A stretch of 21,998 bases of DNA. Source: Actinomycetota bacterium (lineage in GTDB: Bacteria > Actinomycetota > Actinomycetes > Nanopelagicales > Nanopelagicaceae). The notes under the pieces were generated by a model. The model searched no databases. It was not told the DNA's origin and worked only from the letters and a program-made list of their open reading frames with translations. Made by a program: the position numbers and the translations under genes. The stretch covers positions 1 through 21,998 of the forward strand of contig CANMCL010000006.1 in assembly GCA_947496345.1 (NCBI GenBank), written 5' to 3'. Positions 8,102-16,798 of the stretch are shown one piece after another; within the stretch, counting starts at the first letter, position 1; the number at the start of each line of letters is the position of its first letter.

Positions 8102-9483
8102 GCATTCTCCTTAAGTACTGCCTGGGTGAATCTGTCGCCGCGATCGGCATATGAAAGGAATTGATCCATTGATGCACACGCCGGTGCTAGCAATACCGTG
8201 TCGCCTGCGATCGCACGTGCCTTGGCCGCGCCAACAACAGCTTCCATCAGAGAATTGTCTGTCCCACCTTTTACATAGGAATTTGGAGCATCAACAAAAA
8301 CAATCTCTACATCTGGGGCGCTCTGACGCAGTTCCGTGGCTATCAATTCGCGATCCACCCCAATTAAGATCGCAACTTTAATGCGAGATTTGCACCGCTT
8401 AATTAAGTCAGCCATTTCAGCGCCTTTTGCCAACCCGCCTGCGATCCAGATTGCCGAAAGCGTCGACATTAGTGAGGCAGCTGCGGCGTGAGGATTAGTG
8501 GCTTTAGAATCATTAATCCAATCAACTTCATTACTTGAAAAAACTATTTCAATCCGATGTCGGCCAAGTTTAAAGTTCTGTAAAGCCAAGCGGATCGACT
8601 CGTGTGATATTCCGATTGCGCGAGCAAGCCCGGCCGCTGCTAGGGCATTGGCGACGTTATGAGGAACTGTCGGTGTTACATCTACAACTTCTGCGATCAT
8701 CGCCGCTTCTTGTGGATCGCTTACAAAAGCACGATCAACCAATAACTCCTCAACTACACCAATTTCACCGGGGCCGGGGGTATCTAGCAAGAAGAACACT
8801 TTCTTCCCCCGCCAATTTGTAGATCTTGAAACCACTTCAGGATCATCGCCATTGAATATTCCAGTGCTGGCGCGATCTAAAATCGCCATTTTTGCGTCGG
8901 CATATTGGTTAAAACCACCGTGCCAGTCAAGGTGATCTTGTGCGATATTTAAGATTGCTGCCGCCACAAAAGAGGCTTCTCGAATCCAGTGAAGTTGAAA
9001 AGACGAAAGTTCTAAAACAAGTACCTCATATTTTTCTGGGCTCTCTACACTTTCAATTACCGTTGTTCCAACGTTGCCGCAGGCGATTGCTGAAACTCCA
9101 CCTTCGCGGAGCATCGCTGCTGCCATCTCAACGGTAGTTGTCTTCCCATTAGTTCCTGTCAGCGCAATCCACCGCTGGTTTGGTACCAGTTCGGCGCGTA
9201 ATTTCCACGCCAGATCTACCTCGTTCCACAATTGGACACCAGATTTTTCTGCATCAGTTATCAACTGATGATCCGACTTCCAACCAGGAGATATAACAAG
9301 AGCATCAAAATTTACAGCGTTATACGAATTCGTTATTGCAACGCTGAAGCCTTCTACTTCAGTGACTACATCATCAGCCAGCGATACTTGTGCTCCCCGT
9401 TTTGAAAGTGAGCGAGCAACAGCTAAACCAGTTACGCCTGCGCCGAGGATAAGAACTTTCTTATCTGAAAAAGAATTGGCCAT
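8098..9483 (-). CDS. murD: UDP-N-acetylmuramoyl-L-alanine--D-glutamate ligase MurD
   Basis: MurD, 461 residues, adds D-glutamate to UDP-MurNAc-L-Ala. The N-terminal UDP-binding domain starts KVLILGAGVTGLAVARSL (residues 9-26). The ATP loop GTNGKTTT is at 110-117, followed by the LELSSFQL motif, which is typical of MurD, and LNIAQDHLDWHG. The C-terminal domain carries NDSKATNPHAA, WIAGGLAKG and LLAPACASMDQF, all MurD hallmarks. Length is normal. ATG at 9483 is 16 nt after mraY, the largest gap within the rsmH-ftsQ run, with an AAGG about ten bases upstream. Its stop overlaps the ftsW start. Together with MurC, MurE and MurF encoded around it, it completes the cytoplasmic peptide-adding pathway. 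Confidence 0.97.
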   Translation of the reverse strand: MANSFSDKKVLILGAGVTGLAVARSLSKRGAQVSLADDVVTEVEGFSVAITNSYNAVNFDALVISPGWKSDHQLITDAEKSGVQLWNEVDLAWKLRAELVPNQRWIALTGTNGKTTTVEMAAAMLREGGVSAIACGNVGTTVIESVESPEKYEVLVLELSSFQLHWIREASFVAAAILNIAQDHLDWHGGFNQYADAKMAILDRASTGIFNGDDPEVVSRSTNWRGKKVFFLLDTPGPGEIGVVEELLVDRAFVSDPQEAAMIAEVVDVTPTVPHNVANALAAAGLARAIGISHESIRLALQNFKLGRHRIEIVFSSNEVDWINDSKATNPHAAAASLMSTLSAIWIAGGLAKGAEMADLIKRCKSRIKVAILIGVDRELIATELRQSAPDVEIVFVDAPNSYVKGGTDNSLMEAVVGAAKARAIAGDTVLLAPACASMDQFLSYADRGDRFTQAVLKENA

Positions 9484-9499
9484 AGTTAGCGCGCCTTAA

Positions 9500-10558
9500 C
9501 TACTGCGTAACCCATTGAGCATAAAAGAGGCCCAGTCCTAGCGCCACGCAGAGGCCTGCAATGATCCAGAAGCGCAAGACGATCGTCACTTCGCCCCAAC
9601 CCATCAGCTCAAAATGATGCTGCAACGGTGCCATTTTAAAAATGCGTTTTCCACCAGTGATTTTAAAGTAAGCCACTTGCAAAATTACTGATGCGCTGAT
9701 GATTACAAAGAGTCCGCCGAGTGGAATAAGTAATAGCTCAATACGAAGTGATGTAGCGATACCGGCTAGCGCGCCTCCAAGAGCTAGCGATCCAGTATCA
9801 CCCATAAATATTTTGGCAGGCGAAGCATTCCACCACAGGAATCCTGCACATGCGCCAGCTAACGCTGCAGATAAGACTGCTAGATCAAGTGGATCACGCA
9901 CTAAATAACAGTTATCACCAGGAGAGATTGCGCAACTTTGTCCGAACTGCCAAACACCAATCAAGATGTAGGCAATAAATGTCATCACCGCCGCACCGGT
10001 TGCAAGTCCATCTAAACCATCAGTGAGATTTACGCCATTACTGGTTGCCGTCACCATCAGAACTACCCAGACGATTACAAGTCCCGCGCCGAGCACGAGA
10101 GATGTATCGCGAACTGTGGAGAGATTTTGAGAGATAGGGGTTAAGCCATCACCATCTGGGAAACGGATTCCGAGATAAGCAAAAATTGCCGCAAATAAAA
10201 TTTGGCCAAGAATCTTCTGCTTTGCATTTAAACCGAGTGACTTTTGGCGGGAAACTTTCAGCCAGTCATCTAAAAACCCAACAAAACCCAGTGATGCCAT
10301 TAATCCAAGGACTAGAAGTGCTGAGGTGGTAACTGCATTCTGAGATATCGCATGTGCCACGAAGTAACCAGTTGCTGCCGCAAAGATAATGATTAGCCCG
10401 CCCATTGTCGGAGTGCCACGTTTGGTGTGATGGGAAGATGGACCGTCGTCACGAATTATTTGTCCATAACCACGTCGGGCAAGGAATTTAATCAAGATAG
10501 GAGTGCCGAAGAGCGAGATGAAGAGTGCAAGTGCACCAGAGATAAGAATTTCTCTCAT
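9500..10558 (-). CDS. mraY: Phospho-N-acetylmuramoyl-pentapeptide transferase MraY
   Basis: MraY, 352 residues, is the polytopic membrane enzyme that transfers phospho-MurNAc-pentapeptide from UDP to undecaprenyl phosphate, making lipid I. About ten membrane helices are present. The catalytic and metal residues are visible: KRGTPTMGG (46-54), the aspartate pair D97/D98 in [10 protein letters not shown]180 in [11 protein letters not shown]254 in FMGDTGS and the histidines at 314-315 in [12 protein letters not shown]. All agree with the enzyme family and the length is normal. The ATG at 10558 comes six bases after the murF stop; a GGGGAG about 12 bases upstream, inside murF, is the only candidate ribosome binding site and is rather distant. 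It sits between murF and murD as usual. Confidence 0.97.
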   Translation of the reverse strand: MREILISGALALFISLFGTPILIKFLARRGYGQIIRDDGPSSHHTKRGTPTMGGLIIIFAAATGYFVAHAISQNAVTTSALLVLGLMASLGFVGFLDDWLKVSRQKSLGLNAKQKILGQILFAAIFAYLGIRFPDGDGLTPISQNLSTVRDTSLVLGAGLVIVWVVLMVTATSNGVNLTDGLDGLATGAAVMTFIAYILIGVWQFGQSCAISPGDNCYLVRDPLDLAVLSAALAGACAGFLWWNASPAKIFMGDTGSLALGGALAGIATSLRIELLLIPLGGLFVIISASVILQVAYFKITGGKRIFKMAPLQHHFELMGWGEVTIVLRFWIIAGLCVALGLGLFYAQWVTQ

Positions 10559-10564
10559 TTTGCT

Positions 10565-11971
10565 TTATCGCTCCCCTTCTTCACTTATTTCTGAACCTAC
10601 TGAAATGACTTCTGAGATTTTTGCCGAAATTGCCCGCGCCAACTCTTCGAACTTTTCGGCACGTGAGGCTTTAACTAGAACCACATCTCCTGCGCTCATC
10701 TCGTGCACCAATTGCAAAGCTTCTACCTTCTCTTCGAAGAGATGGATTTCAGTAGCAGTGTTGGCGGAAATCTGAGAGGAGTACTCCGGAGCGCCAATGC
10801 AGACCAAATGATCTATCCCTAACTCTGAAGCAAGGGTGCCAATATCTGCGTGACGGACTACTGAGGACTCGCCGAGTTCGTGCATCTTTCCGAGAAAAGC
10901 CCACGATTGTCCGCCACGTTCTTGTGCAAAGAGCACCAAAGTGCGTAGCGCCGCCTCGACAGATTCTGGACTGGAGTTATAGGAATCATTTATCAACACG
11001 ATATTGCGCAGTTCTTCAATCTCCATCCGCCACTTACTGCGGATATCAGCAGTGGAAAGAGATACTGCTATCTGATCGATAGATGCACCGAGTGCGGATG
11101 CGGCAGCGGCGGCAGCGAGGGCGTTTGCTACTTGATGTATTCCTACGATGCGTAATCCAACTGCAGCACGACCAGCGCTGGTTACCAAGTCAAAATGTGG
11201 GCGTCCTTCACGGATTTCAATATCGGTTGCGCGAACATCTGCTGATGTGGTTTCGCCGAAGGAAATTATCTTTCCTTGATGAAGTGAACTCATCTGCGGA
11301 GTGAAGGCGTCATATTGCCCAAGAATTGCAATAGCGCCAGGATCGAGAGAGGAAATCATTTCTGACTTCGCTTTGGCAACAGCTTCAGCTGACCCAAACT
11401 CTCCGATATGCGCGCTGCCGACGCGTAAAACCATTCCAATATTTGGTTTAGCCATTTCACAAAGCAGGGCGATATCGCCAATATGGCGTGCGCCCATTTC
11501 TAAGATGCAGAACTTTGTCGATTCATCGCATTGCAATAGAGTGATTGGAGTTCCAAGTTCATTATTAAAATTACCAGTTGGGGCTACCGTGGTACCAAGA
11601 TTTTCTAATACATGCTGTAATAAATCTTTAGTCGTGGTTTTACCTTGAGATCCAGTCAAAGCGACTACTTGCAAGTCCTTCAGGTGGCTCCGAACATGTG
11701 CTGCTAGTTTGTTAACTGCTTTGAGTACGTCAGGTACAACGATGCACCGCTCGGGTGATGCTGCTGTGACAAAGGCAAGTACAGCGCCTCTGGAGAATGC
11801 ATCAGCAACAAACTTGTGTCCATCAGTTTTTTCGCCTTCTAGCGCTAAGAAAATAGCTCCAGGAGTTGCCTGACCGGAGTTAAATACAGGTGCTGCAGTT
11901 ACAGTGACATCTGAACCATGAAGTTCGCCGCCTACAATTAGCGCGATTTCAGATGCCTTTAGCGCGATCAT
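10565..11971 (-). CDS. murF: UDP-MurNAc-tripeptide--D-alanyl-D-alanine ligase MurF
   Basis: MurF, 468 residues, attaches D-Ala-D-Ala to the UDP-MurNAc-tripeptide and finishes the soluble precursor. The ATP loop is GSQGKTTT (107-114), followed by GNFNNELGTP and EMGARHIGDI, which are MurF-specific signatures. NDSYNSSPESV and the FLGKMHELGE segment mark the ligase domain, and VLVKASRAEKFE the C-terminus. Length is normal. ATG at 11971 overlaps the murE stop in an ATGA and has a GAGG seven bases upstream. Its last residues (a Glu/Ser-rich tail) run to within six bases of mraY. The call is secure because all motifs are present and the neighbours supply substrate and consume product. Confidence 0.97.
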   Translation of the reverse strand: MIALKASEIALIVGGELHGSDVTVTAAPVFNSGQATPGAIFLALEGEKTDGHKFVADAFSRGAVLAFVTAASPERCIVVPDVLKAVNKLAAHVRSHLKDLQVVALTGSQGKTTTKDLLQHVLENLGTTVAPTGNFNNELGTPITLLQCDESTKFCILEMGARHIGDIALLCEMAKPNIGMVLRVGSAHIGEFGSAEAVAKAKSEMISSLDPGAIAILGQYDAFTPQMSSLHQGKIISFGETTSADVRATDIEIREGRPHFDLVTSAGRAAVGLRIVGIHQVANALAAAAAASALGASIDQIAVSLSTADIRSKWRMEIEELRNIVLINDSYNSSPESVEAALRTLVLFAQERGGQSWAFLGKMHELGESSVVRHADIGTLASELGIDHLVCIGAPEYSSQISANTATEIHLFEEKVEALQLVHEMSAGDVVLVKASRAEKFEELARAISAKISEVISVGSEISEEGER

Positions 11972-13464
11972 CGCTTTGCCTCAATTGCCTGTGCAAGAAC
12001 TAGTCGATCGTCAAAATCGAATACTTCTCCTTTGATCTCTTGCCCGAGTTCGTGACCCTTGCCAAGGATCGCAACGGTATCGCCAGGTTCTGCAACGGAA
12101 ACTGCGTAAGCAATTGCACTAGCACGATCGCTAATTACTTGTGATTGATTTACAACGTTTATCCCACCAACCATCTGGCGCAAGATATCTGATGGCTCCT
12201 CAGATCGTGGGTTATCACTCGTGAATACTGCAATGTCAGAACTTTCAATTAGCGCCTTTCCCATCAACGGCCGCTTGCTTGCGTCACGATCTCCCCCACA
12301 ACCCAGAACTGCTATCACTCTTCCGGATGTAAATTCCTTAATTGATTTGAGTACATTCGAAACTGCGTCGGGAGTATGTGCATAGTCAACAAAGGCGTTG
12401 AAACTTTGTCCAACCGAAACTTCTTCTAGCCTTCCTGCCGCTCCAGAAATATTTGGGACTATCGCTGCGATATCAATCGGATCCACTCCGGATTCAACAG
12501 CAATCGCTATCGCCATTAACAAATTGTCAAAGTTATAGCCGCCCCGCAGAGTTGTTGAAGTCTCGATCAAGATTCCGCCTGAGCCACGAATCTTTAACTG
12601 AACGCGTTTGGCTTCGGAATCAATCTGCGTGAAGTGCCAAATTGCCTTTGGATTAGAGCGCGAGATAGTTAAAACTGGAATTTCGGTGCTAGCCGCAAGT
12701 CTTGCGCCATAAGGATCATCGATGTTAATGCAGGCCAACTCCGCCATTGCAAAGTTAAAGAGCGCAGATTTTGCTGCAAAGTAGCTCTCCATATCTCCGT
12801 GAAAATCCAAATGATCTTGAGTTAAATTGGTGAAACCAGCGATGGCGAAGTGAGCGCCTTCCAGGCGGTGTAATTGCAATGCGTGACTTGAAGCCTCAAT
12901 AACTAAATGGCGCATGTGGCGCTCTCTCATCACCGCTGCCAGGGCTTGTAAATCAGTAGCCTCAGGAGTCGTGCGTTTACTGGCAATAACTTCATCACCA
13001 ATTCGAGTTTCTACAGTTCCAATCAGCCCACATTCGCGATGGGCAGCGCTAAAAATCTGGTGTAGCAAAGTGGTTACGGTGGTTTTCCCATTTGTTCCGG
13101 TAATTGCGATGCAATTTATATCTCTCATCGGTTCGCTATATAAAAGTGCCGAAACTCGACCGGAAATCAAACGGGGATTATCAACGATAAGTACAGGAAG
13201 ATCCTTAATCAGCTTTGCACCTGTTGGATCAGTCAACACCGCCACCGCGCCGCGTTTTTTAGCGCTCTCATAAAATTCTGCCCCGTGGCGTTTAGCTCCA
13301 GGAATTGCCACAAACAAATCTCCCGGCATTACTTCGCTGTCATTGTGCGTGGCTCCACTAATCATGATTTTGCTTAGTTCGCCTTCACTGATGGAGACCT
13401 GTGCATTACAAGAATCCACAATTTTGGCGAGCGATACCGAAGGAGGATTAAATGGTCGCATCAT
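11968..13464 (-). CDS. murE: UDP-MurNAc-L-Ala-D-Glu--diamino acid ligase MurE (meso-diaminopimelate type)
   Basis: MurE, 498 residues, adds the third amino acid of the stem peptide. The ATP loop GTNGKTTV is at 123-130, RTTPEATD near 164-171, and EASSHALQLHR and FTNLTQDHLDFHG follow. K232 is in the position of the carbamylated lysine. The specificity motif reads DNPR at 417-420, followed by SEEP, the form found in enzymes that use meso-diaminopimelate rather than L-lysine. The wall is therefore predicted to be DAP-type, which argues against lineages with lysine or ornithine walls such as Microbacteriaceae. ATG at 13464 overlaps the ftsI stop in an ATGA; a second ATG follows immediately. An AAAGG four bases upstream can act as ribosome binding site. 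Confidence 0.97.
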   Translation of the reverse strand: MMRPFNPPSVSLAKIVDSCNAQVSISEGELSKIMISGATHNDSEVMPGDLFVAIPGAKRHGAEFYESAKKRGAVAVLTDPTGAKLIKDLPVLIVDNPRLISGRVSALLYSEPMRDINCIAITGTNGKTTVTTLLHQIFSAAHRECGLIGTVETRIGDEVIASKRTTPEATDLQALAAVMRERHMRHLVIEASSHALQLHRLEGAHFAIAGFTNLTQDHLDFHGDMESYFAAKSALFNFAMAELACINIDDPYGARLAASTEIPVLTISRSNPKAIWHFTQIDSEAKRVQLKIRGSGGILIETSTTLRGGYNFDNLLMAIAIAVESGVDPIDIAAIVPNISGAAGRLEEVSVGQSFNAFVDYAHTPDAVSNVLKSIKEFTSGRVIAVLGCGGDRDASKRPLMGKALIESSDIAVFTSDNPRSEEPSDILRQMVGGINVVNQSQVISDRASAIAYAVSVAEPGDTVAILGKGHELGQEIKGEVFDFDDRLVLAQAIEAKR

Positions 13465-15287
13465 CGCGCCTTTGCACTCGCCTGTGAAACCTTCGCCTCG
13501 GTTGTTTGGCTTTGTTTCTTGAGTAATTCCTTTTGCGTAAGCGCTACAGGCAAAACTTTTGTTCCTGTTGGTGCTACATGCTCAGATTGAAGAACGAATG
13601 TCATTACCTTTTTAAAGACCGGGCCCGCCAGTGAACCGCCGTAGTGTGCGCCCTTTGGATCTTGAATGGTTACGCTGATTACATACCTTGGTTTATCTGC
13701 TGGTGCAAAACCGATAAATGATGCGGTGTATCCGCTGTAACAACCACAATCTGTGTTGTAGCGATTTGCAGTACCCGTTTTGCCGGCCACGCGATAACCA
13801 GGTATCGCTGCACTTGGCGCAGTACCTTGTCCCGAAACAACTGACTCCATCATTATGCGCAATTGTTGAGCAGTTTCTGAACTAATAACTCGCTCATTGG
13901 TGCGAGGAACAGATGCTGTATACCTGCCTAATTCATCTGTTGTTCCAGCTATAACTGTTGGAGAAACTCGAACACCGTTGTTAGCAATCGTTGCAAACAT
14001 GCTCGTTGCTTGCATCGCCGTTACTGCGTAGCCCTGACCAAAGGCCACTGTTGGCGCTGTGGTTCCTGACCAATCGCTGACTGGGCGGAGAATTCCCCCT
14101 GATTCACCAGGCAAGCCTGAACCTGTCGACTTCCCCATTCCAAATTTAGATAAGTAACCGTACAAAGTATCGTTAGAGAGCATCTCACCAATTTTTATAG
14201 TTCCTGTATTTGATGAAACCGCCAAGATTCCAGAAGTAGTTAAATACTGCACTGGATGGCGATCGTGATCAGAAAATATCTCCCCAGCTCGCTTGAGTGA
14301 GTACGGAACTTTTAAGACTGTTTCTGGCGTTATCTTCTTCTCGTCTAGAGCTGCAGCCAGCGTCATAACTTTTCCGGTCGAGCCGGGTTCATAAACATCT
14401 TGCACTGATGGATTTCGCATCAACGCTGCTGAAACTTTCTTAGTGTTGTTTGGATCAAAAGTGGGTGCTGTTGCGTGCGCCAAAATATGTCCCGTTTTAG
14501 GATCCATAACGATGACAGTGCCACTTTGCGCCCGAGCTTTACTTACCGCTGCTTGAATCGCATTTGCGGCAACCCATTGCACATCGCGATCGATGGTTAG
14601 TCGTACCGTTGTGCCCTTTTTAGCTGCAATTATCTCGTTCTGAGATCCTGGAATTTCAGCGCCTAATCCTCGCGCGTATGAATATCTGCCATCAGTGCCT
14701 GTAATGATGGAGTTCATGCTTGATTCAATTCCGGTTGCGCCGATTCCATCTTGACGAACAAAACCAACAAGTGAAGAAACTAGAGAGCCAGAGGGATATT
14801 CACGGATGTAATTTCTCTCCGAAAAGAAGCCAACAATTCGTTTATCAAATTTCTCTTTTTCTAACCCAGCGTTGTAAGTATCGATTGCCCCGCTTAACTC
14901 ACGCCAAATCGCAGGCTTAGCGTTGCGCGCGACTACCGCATAACGTTTGTCACCAATTATTGCGCTCTGAACTTCAGCAACAGTCATTCCAAGATAAGGA
15001 GCAGCAAAATTAGCTGTCTGAGCTGCATCGGTAATCAAAGTTTGATCGACCACAATATTGATGGCAGAGACGCTTCGTGCGAAGGCGATGCCATTGATGT
15101 CGGTGATTTCACCACGTGCCGCTGGAATTGCGCGAGTTGACTCCATCTCATTTGCAGCCTTGCTGCGATAGTCACTGGCTTGAATTGCTTGAATTTGAAT
15201 TAGTCGAGCAGCGAACAAGAGGAAGAAGATAAAGATGAAGATAATAAGTATGCGAATCCGCGAAGTAGCGAGATTTAAGTTACCCAT
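13461..15287 (-). CDS. ftsI: Septal transpeptidase FtsI (class B penicillin-binding protein)
   Basis: FtsI/PBP3, 608 residues, is the DD-transpeptidase that cross-links septal peptidoglycan and partners FtsW. A single N-terminal signal anchor is seen at about residues 11-34, then the PBP dimerisation (pedestal) domain with RGEITDINGIAFA near 58-70. The transpeptidase domain contains the three active-site motifs: the nucleophile S303 in STGK (303-306), SSN at 358-360 and KTG at 503-505. No PASTA repeats follow, and the protein ends in a Lys/Gln/Ala-rich tail. The ATG at 15287 lies inside the end of ftsL (8-nt overlap) with GGAG nine bases upstream. Its stop overlaps the murE start. Confidence 0.97.
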   Translation of the reverse strand: MGNLNLATSRIRILIIFIFIFFLLFAARLIQIQAIQASDYRSKAANEMESTRAIPAARGEITDINGIAFARSVSAINIVVDQTLITDAAQTANFAAPYLGMTVAEVQSAIIGDKRYAVVARNAKPAIWRELSGAIDTYNAGLEKEKFDKRIVGFFSERNYIREYPSGSLVSSLVGFVRQDGIGATGIESSMNSIITGTDGRYSYARGLGAEIPGSQNEIIAAKKGTTVRLTIDRDVQWVAANAIQAAVSKARAQSGTVIVMDPKTGHILAHATAPTFDPNNTKKVSAALMRNPSVQDVYEPGSTGKVMTLAAALDEKKITPETVLKVPYSLKRAGEIFSDHDRHPVQYLTTSGILAVSSNTGTIKIGEMLSNDTLYGYLSKFGMGKSTGSGLPGESGGILRPVSDWSGTTAPTVAFGQGYAVTAMQATSMFATIANNGVRVSPTVIAGTTDELGRYTASVPRTNERVISSETAQQLRIMMESVVSGQGTAPSAAIPGYRVAGKTGTANRYNTDCGCYSGYTASFIGFAPADKPRYVISVTIQDPKGAHYGGSLAGPVFKKVMTFVLQSEHVAPTGTKVLPVALTQKELLKKQSQTTEAKVSQASAKAR

Positions 15288-15690
15288 TTTTAATATCTCC
15301 GTTTGCTACAGCCTGCGCCGCTTCATCTAAATTGAGAAATACTGGAGAATTTGAAGGGCGCATTCCTAGCGATTTTGCCTTGGCTGCAAGCGCTTCAGGA
15401 GAAGAGGCGGCTTCGATCTGGCGATTAATCGCTTCGCGTTGATCTGCCACAACTTTTGCGTCAGCCTTTAGCTCAGATAAGGTAAATGCATCTTGTGCCA
15501 AGAGAATGTTTACTGCAAGAAGAATTAGTAGGCCAATTCCTGCTACGGCAGATAAAAAGGTTGCGAAGAAACGATGAGTTGCTTGTGCGCCTTCAGAAAC
15601 ACTTGGAACTAATTTGAGAAATACTCCTACCGATTTCTCGGTCAGCTTTTGACGAGGTGCCTTAACTGCAGTCGAGTTTAGGAGCGCCAT
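15280..15690 (-). CDS. ftsL: FtsL-like divisome protein
   Basis: A 136-residue bitopic protein in the canonical FtsL position between rsmH and ftsI. FtsL, with FtsB/DivIC and FtsQ, activates FtsW-FtsI. An N-terminal cytoplasmic segment of about 40 residues is followed by one membrane helix (about 44-65). A short helical, potentially coiled-coil stretch (about 72-100, LSELKADAKVVADQREAINR) comes next, then a segment with LAAKAKSLGMRPSNSPVFLNL, given here as LAAKAKSLGM and PSNSPVFLNL. The latter resembles the end of FtsL/septum-formation proteins. Sequence identity in this family is poor, so the assignment leans on topology and position. The ATG at 15690 directly abuts the rsmH TAA (TAAATG), with AAAGGTGG eight bases upstream inside rsmH. 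No ftsB/divIC gene is in the window. Confidence 0.82.
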   Translation of the reverse strand: MALLNSTAVKAPRQKLTEKSVGVFLKLVPSVSEGAQATHRFFATFLSAVAGIGLLILLAVNILLAQDAFTLSELKADAKVVADQREAINRQIEAASSPEALAAKAKSLGMRPSNSPVFLNLDEAAQAVANGDIKNG

Positions 15691-16647
15691 TTATGCCGCC
15701 ACCTTTTCAATTGCACGAAGGCGCACTGAAGCCGAGCGTGGATTGCGTGCCAGTTCTTCATCGGTTGGGGTTTCTCCCGATTTTGAAACAAGGGCAAATT
15801 TTGCGGCAAATTCTGGAAGATCAACTGGCAAATTTCGTGGAGTCTTGGAAGTCGATCTTTCAACAAAGATTTCTTTAACAATTCGATCTTCTAGCGACTG
15901 GAAAGAGAGAACGACTACACGCCCGCCGATAGTTAAGAGATCCAGTGCAATCGGGAGCGCGCGCGAAATGGCTCCCAATTCATCGTTGGCTTCGATACGT
16001 AGGGCTTGGAAGGTGCGCTTTGCCGGATTTCCACCAGTACGACGCGTCGCGGCAGGAATGCTCTCTTTCACCAATGTGGCTAACTCTTGCGTTGAGTTAA
16101 GTGGGGCTTTCGCGCGGGCCTTAACGATATTTTCTACAATGCGAGTAGCGAATTTTTCTTCACCAAATGTACGCAAAATCTTTACCAGCGCACCGGGTGC
16201 ATAGGTATTTACAATCTCTGAAGCAGTGATTCCACGGCTGCGATCCATGCGCATATCAAGTGGTGCATCTTGAGAATAAGAAAAGCCCCGTTCAACTTCA
16301 TCGAGTTGAATTGAAGAAACGCCAAGATCAAATAGGACGCCGTTTACTTGGCTAATTCCGTGCGCAGCAACTACCTCACCAATCTGATCGAAGATCGCGT
16401 GTGCACTCTTGAAGCGATCACCGAAGCGAGCAAGTCGTGCACCAGCGCGTTCCAGGGCAATCTCATCACGATCTATACCAATTACAGTAAGGGTCGGAAA
16501 TCTTTCAAGAAGTGCCTCAGTGTGTCCACCCAAACCAAGAGTGCAATCAACGATCACTGGCTTTTCATTTAGCAAAATTGTTGGGGAGAGTAATTCAATG
16601 CAGCGATCTAGCATTACAGATATGTGTTGCGTACTTGCATCGTTCAT
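15691..16647 (-). CDS. rsmH: 16S rRNA (cytosine(1402)-N4)-methyltransferase RsmH (MraW)
   Basis: RsmH, 318 residues, methylates N4 of C1402 in the 16S rRNA decoding centre using S-adenosylmethionine. It starts with the family's HISVMLDRCIELL (residues 8-20). The SAM-binding loop DCTLGLGGHTEALL begins at D34, GIDRDEIAL gives the acidic ribose-binding position, and FDLGVSS, PLDMRMDRS and the RRTGGNPAKRTFQALRI stretch (given in parts, NPAKRTFQALRI) are all diagnostic. The C-terminal NPRSASVRLRA is also typical. Length is normal. ATG at 16647 has GGGGGAG three bases upstream. It is the first gene after the 188-nt structured gap and starts the tightly packed run of eleven genes down to ftsQ. Confidence 0.97.
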   Translation of the reverse strand: MNDASTQHISVMLDRCIELLSPTILLNEKPVIVDCTLGLGGHTEALLERFPTLTVIGIDRDEIALERAGARLARFGDRFKSAHAIFDQIGEVVAAHGISQVNGVLFDLGVSSIQLDEVERGFSYSQDAPLDMRMDRSRGITASEIVNTYAPGALVKILRTFGEEKFATRIVENIVKARAKAPLNSTQELATLVKESIPAATRRTGGNPAKRTFQALRIEANDELGAISRALPIALDLLTIGGRVVVLSFQSLEDRIVKEIFVERSTSKTPRNLPVDLPEFAAKFALVSKSGETPTDEELARNPRSASVRLRAIEKVAA

Positions 16648-16693
16648 CTACTCCCCCTATTCCATAACTTGTTAACTTTTTAATTTGATTCAT

Positions 16694-16794
16694 CTCTCAT
16701 CTCTGGTCACCGCCGGCCGACGGATCTAACGAAAGTGACACCGGGGAAGGGGTGTCACTGCCGGCTTTTGGTCGGCGGTGGCCACAAATGAGAG
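16694..16794. repeat. Long imperfect inverted repeat with inner hairpin, between mraZ and rsmH
   Basis: Read as plus-strand RNA, positions 16694-16720 pair with 16768-16794: 22 Watson-Crick pairs, three G-U pairs (16707/16781, 16716/16772, 16719/16769) and two mismatches. Inside it, AGTGACACC (16734-16742) and GGTGTCACT (16751-16759) form a perfect 9-bp stem around an 8-base loop. The core arms (GGTCACCGCCG, 16705-16715, and CGGCGGTGGCC, 16773-16783) are far more GC-rich than the AT-rich flanks. Neither end is followed at once by a U tract, so it is not a standard terminator. It could be a structured leader of the rsmH transcript, an RNA processing site, a small RNA, or a mobile palindromic repeat. 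The pairing is seen directly; the role is unknown. Confidence 0.75.
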
Positions 16795-16798
16795 CGCT

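Noticed and set aside
12914..13273. 119-codon plus-strand frame inside murE
   Set aside because: Antisense to conserved MurE sequence, with no independent signals.
15743..16204. 153-codon open frame on the plus strand
   Set aside because: It lies wholly antisense to rsmH, has no ribosome binding site and resembles no protein I recognise; it is a shadow of the coding strand.
16694..16794. Inverted repeat as an ordinary intrinsic terminator of mraZ
   Set aside because: Neither strand has a U tract directly after the stem; on the plus strand the nearest T run begins about ten bases later and on the minus strand there is none.
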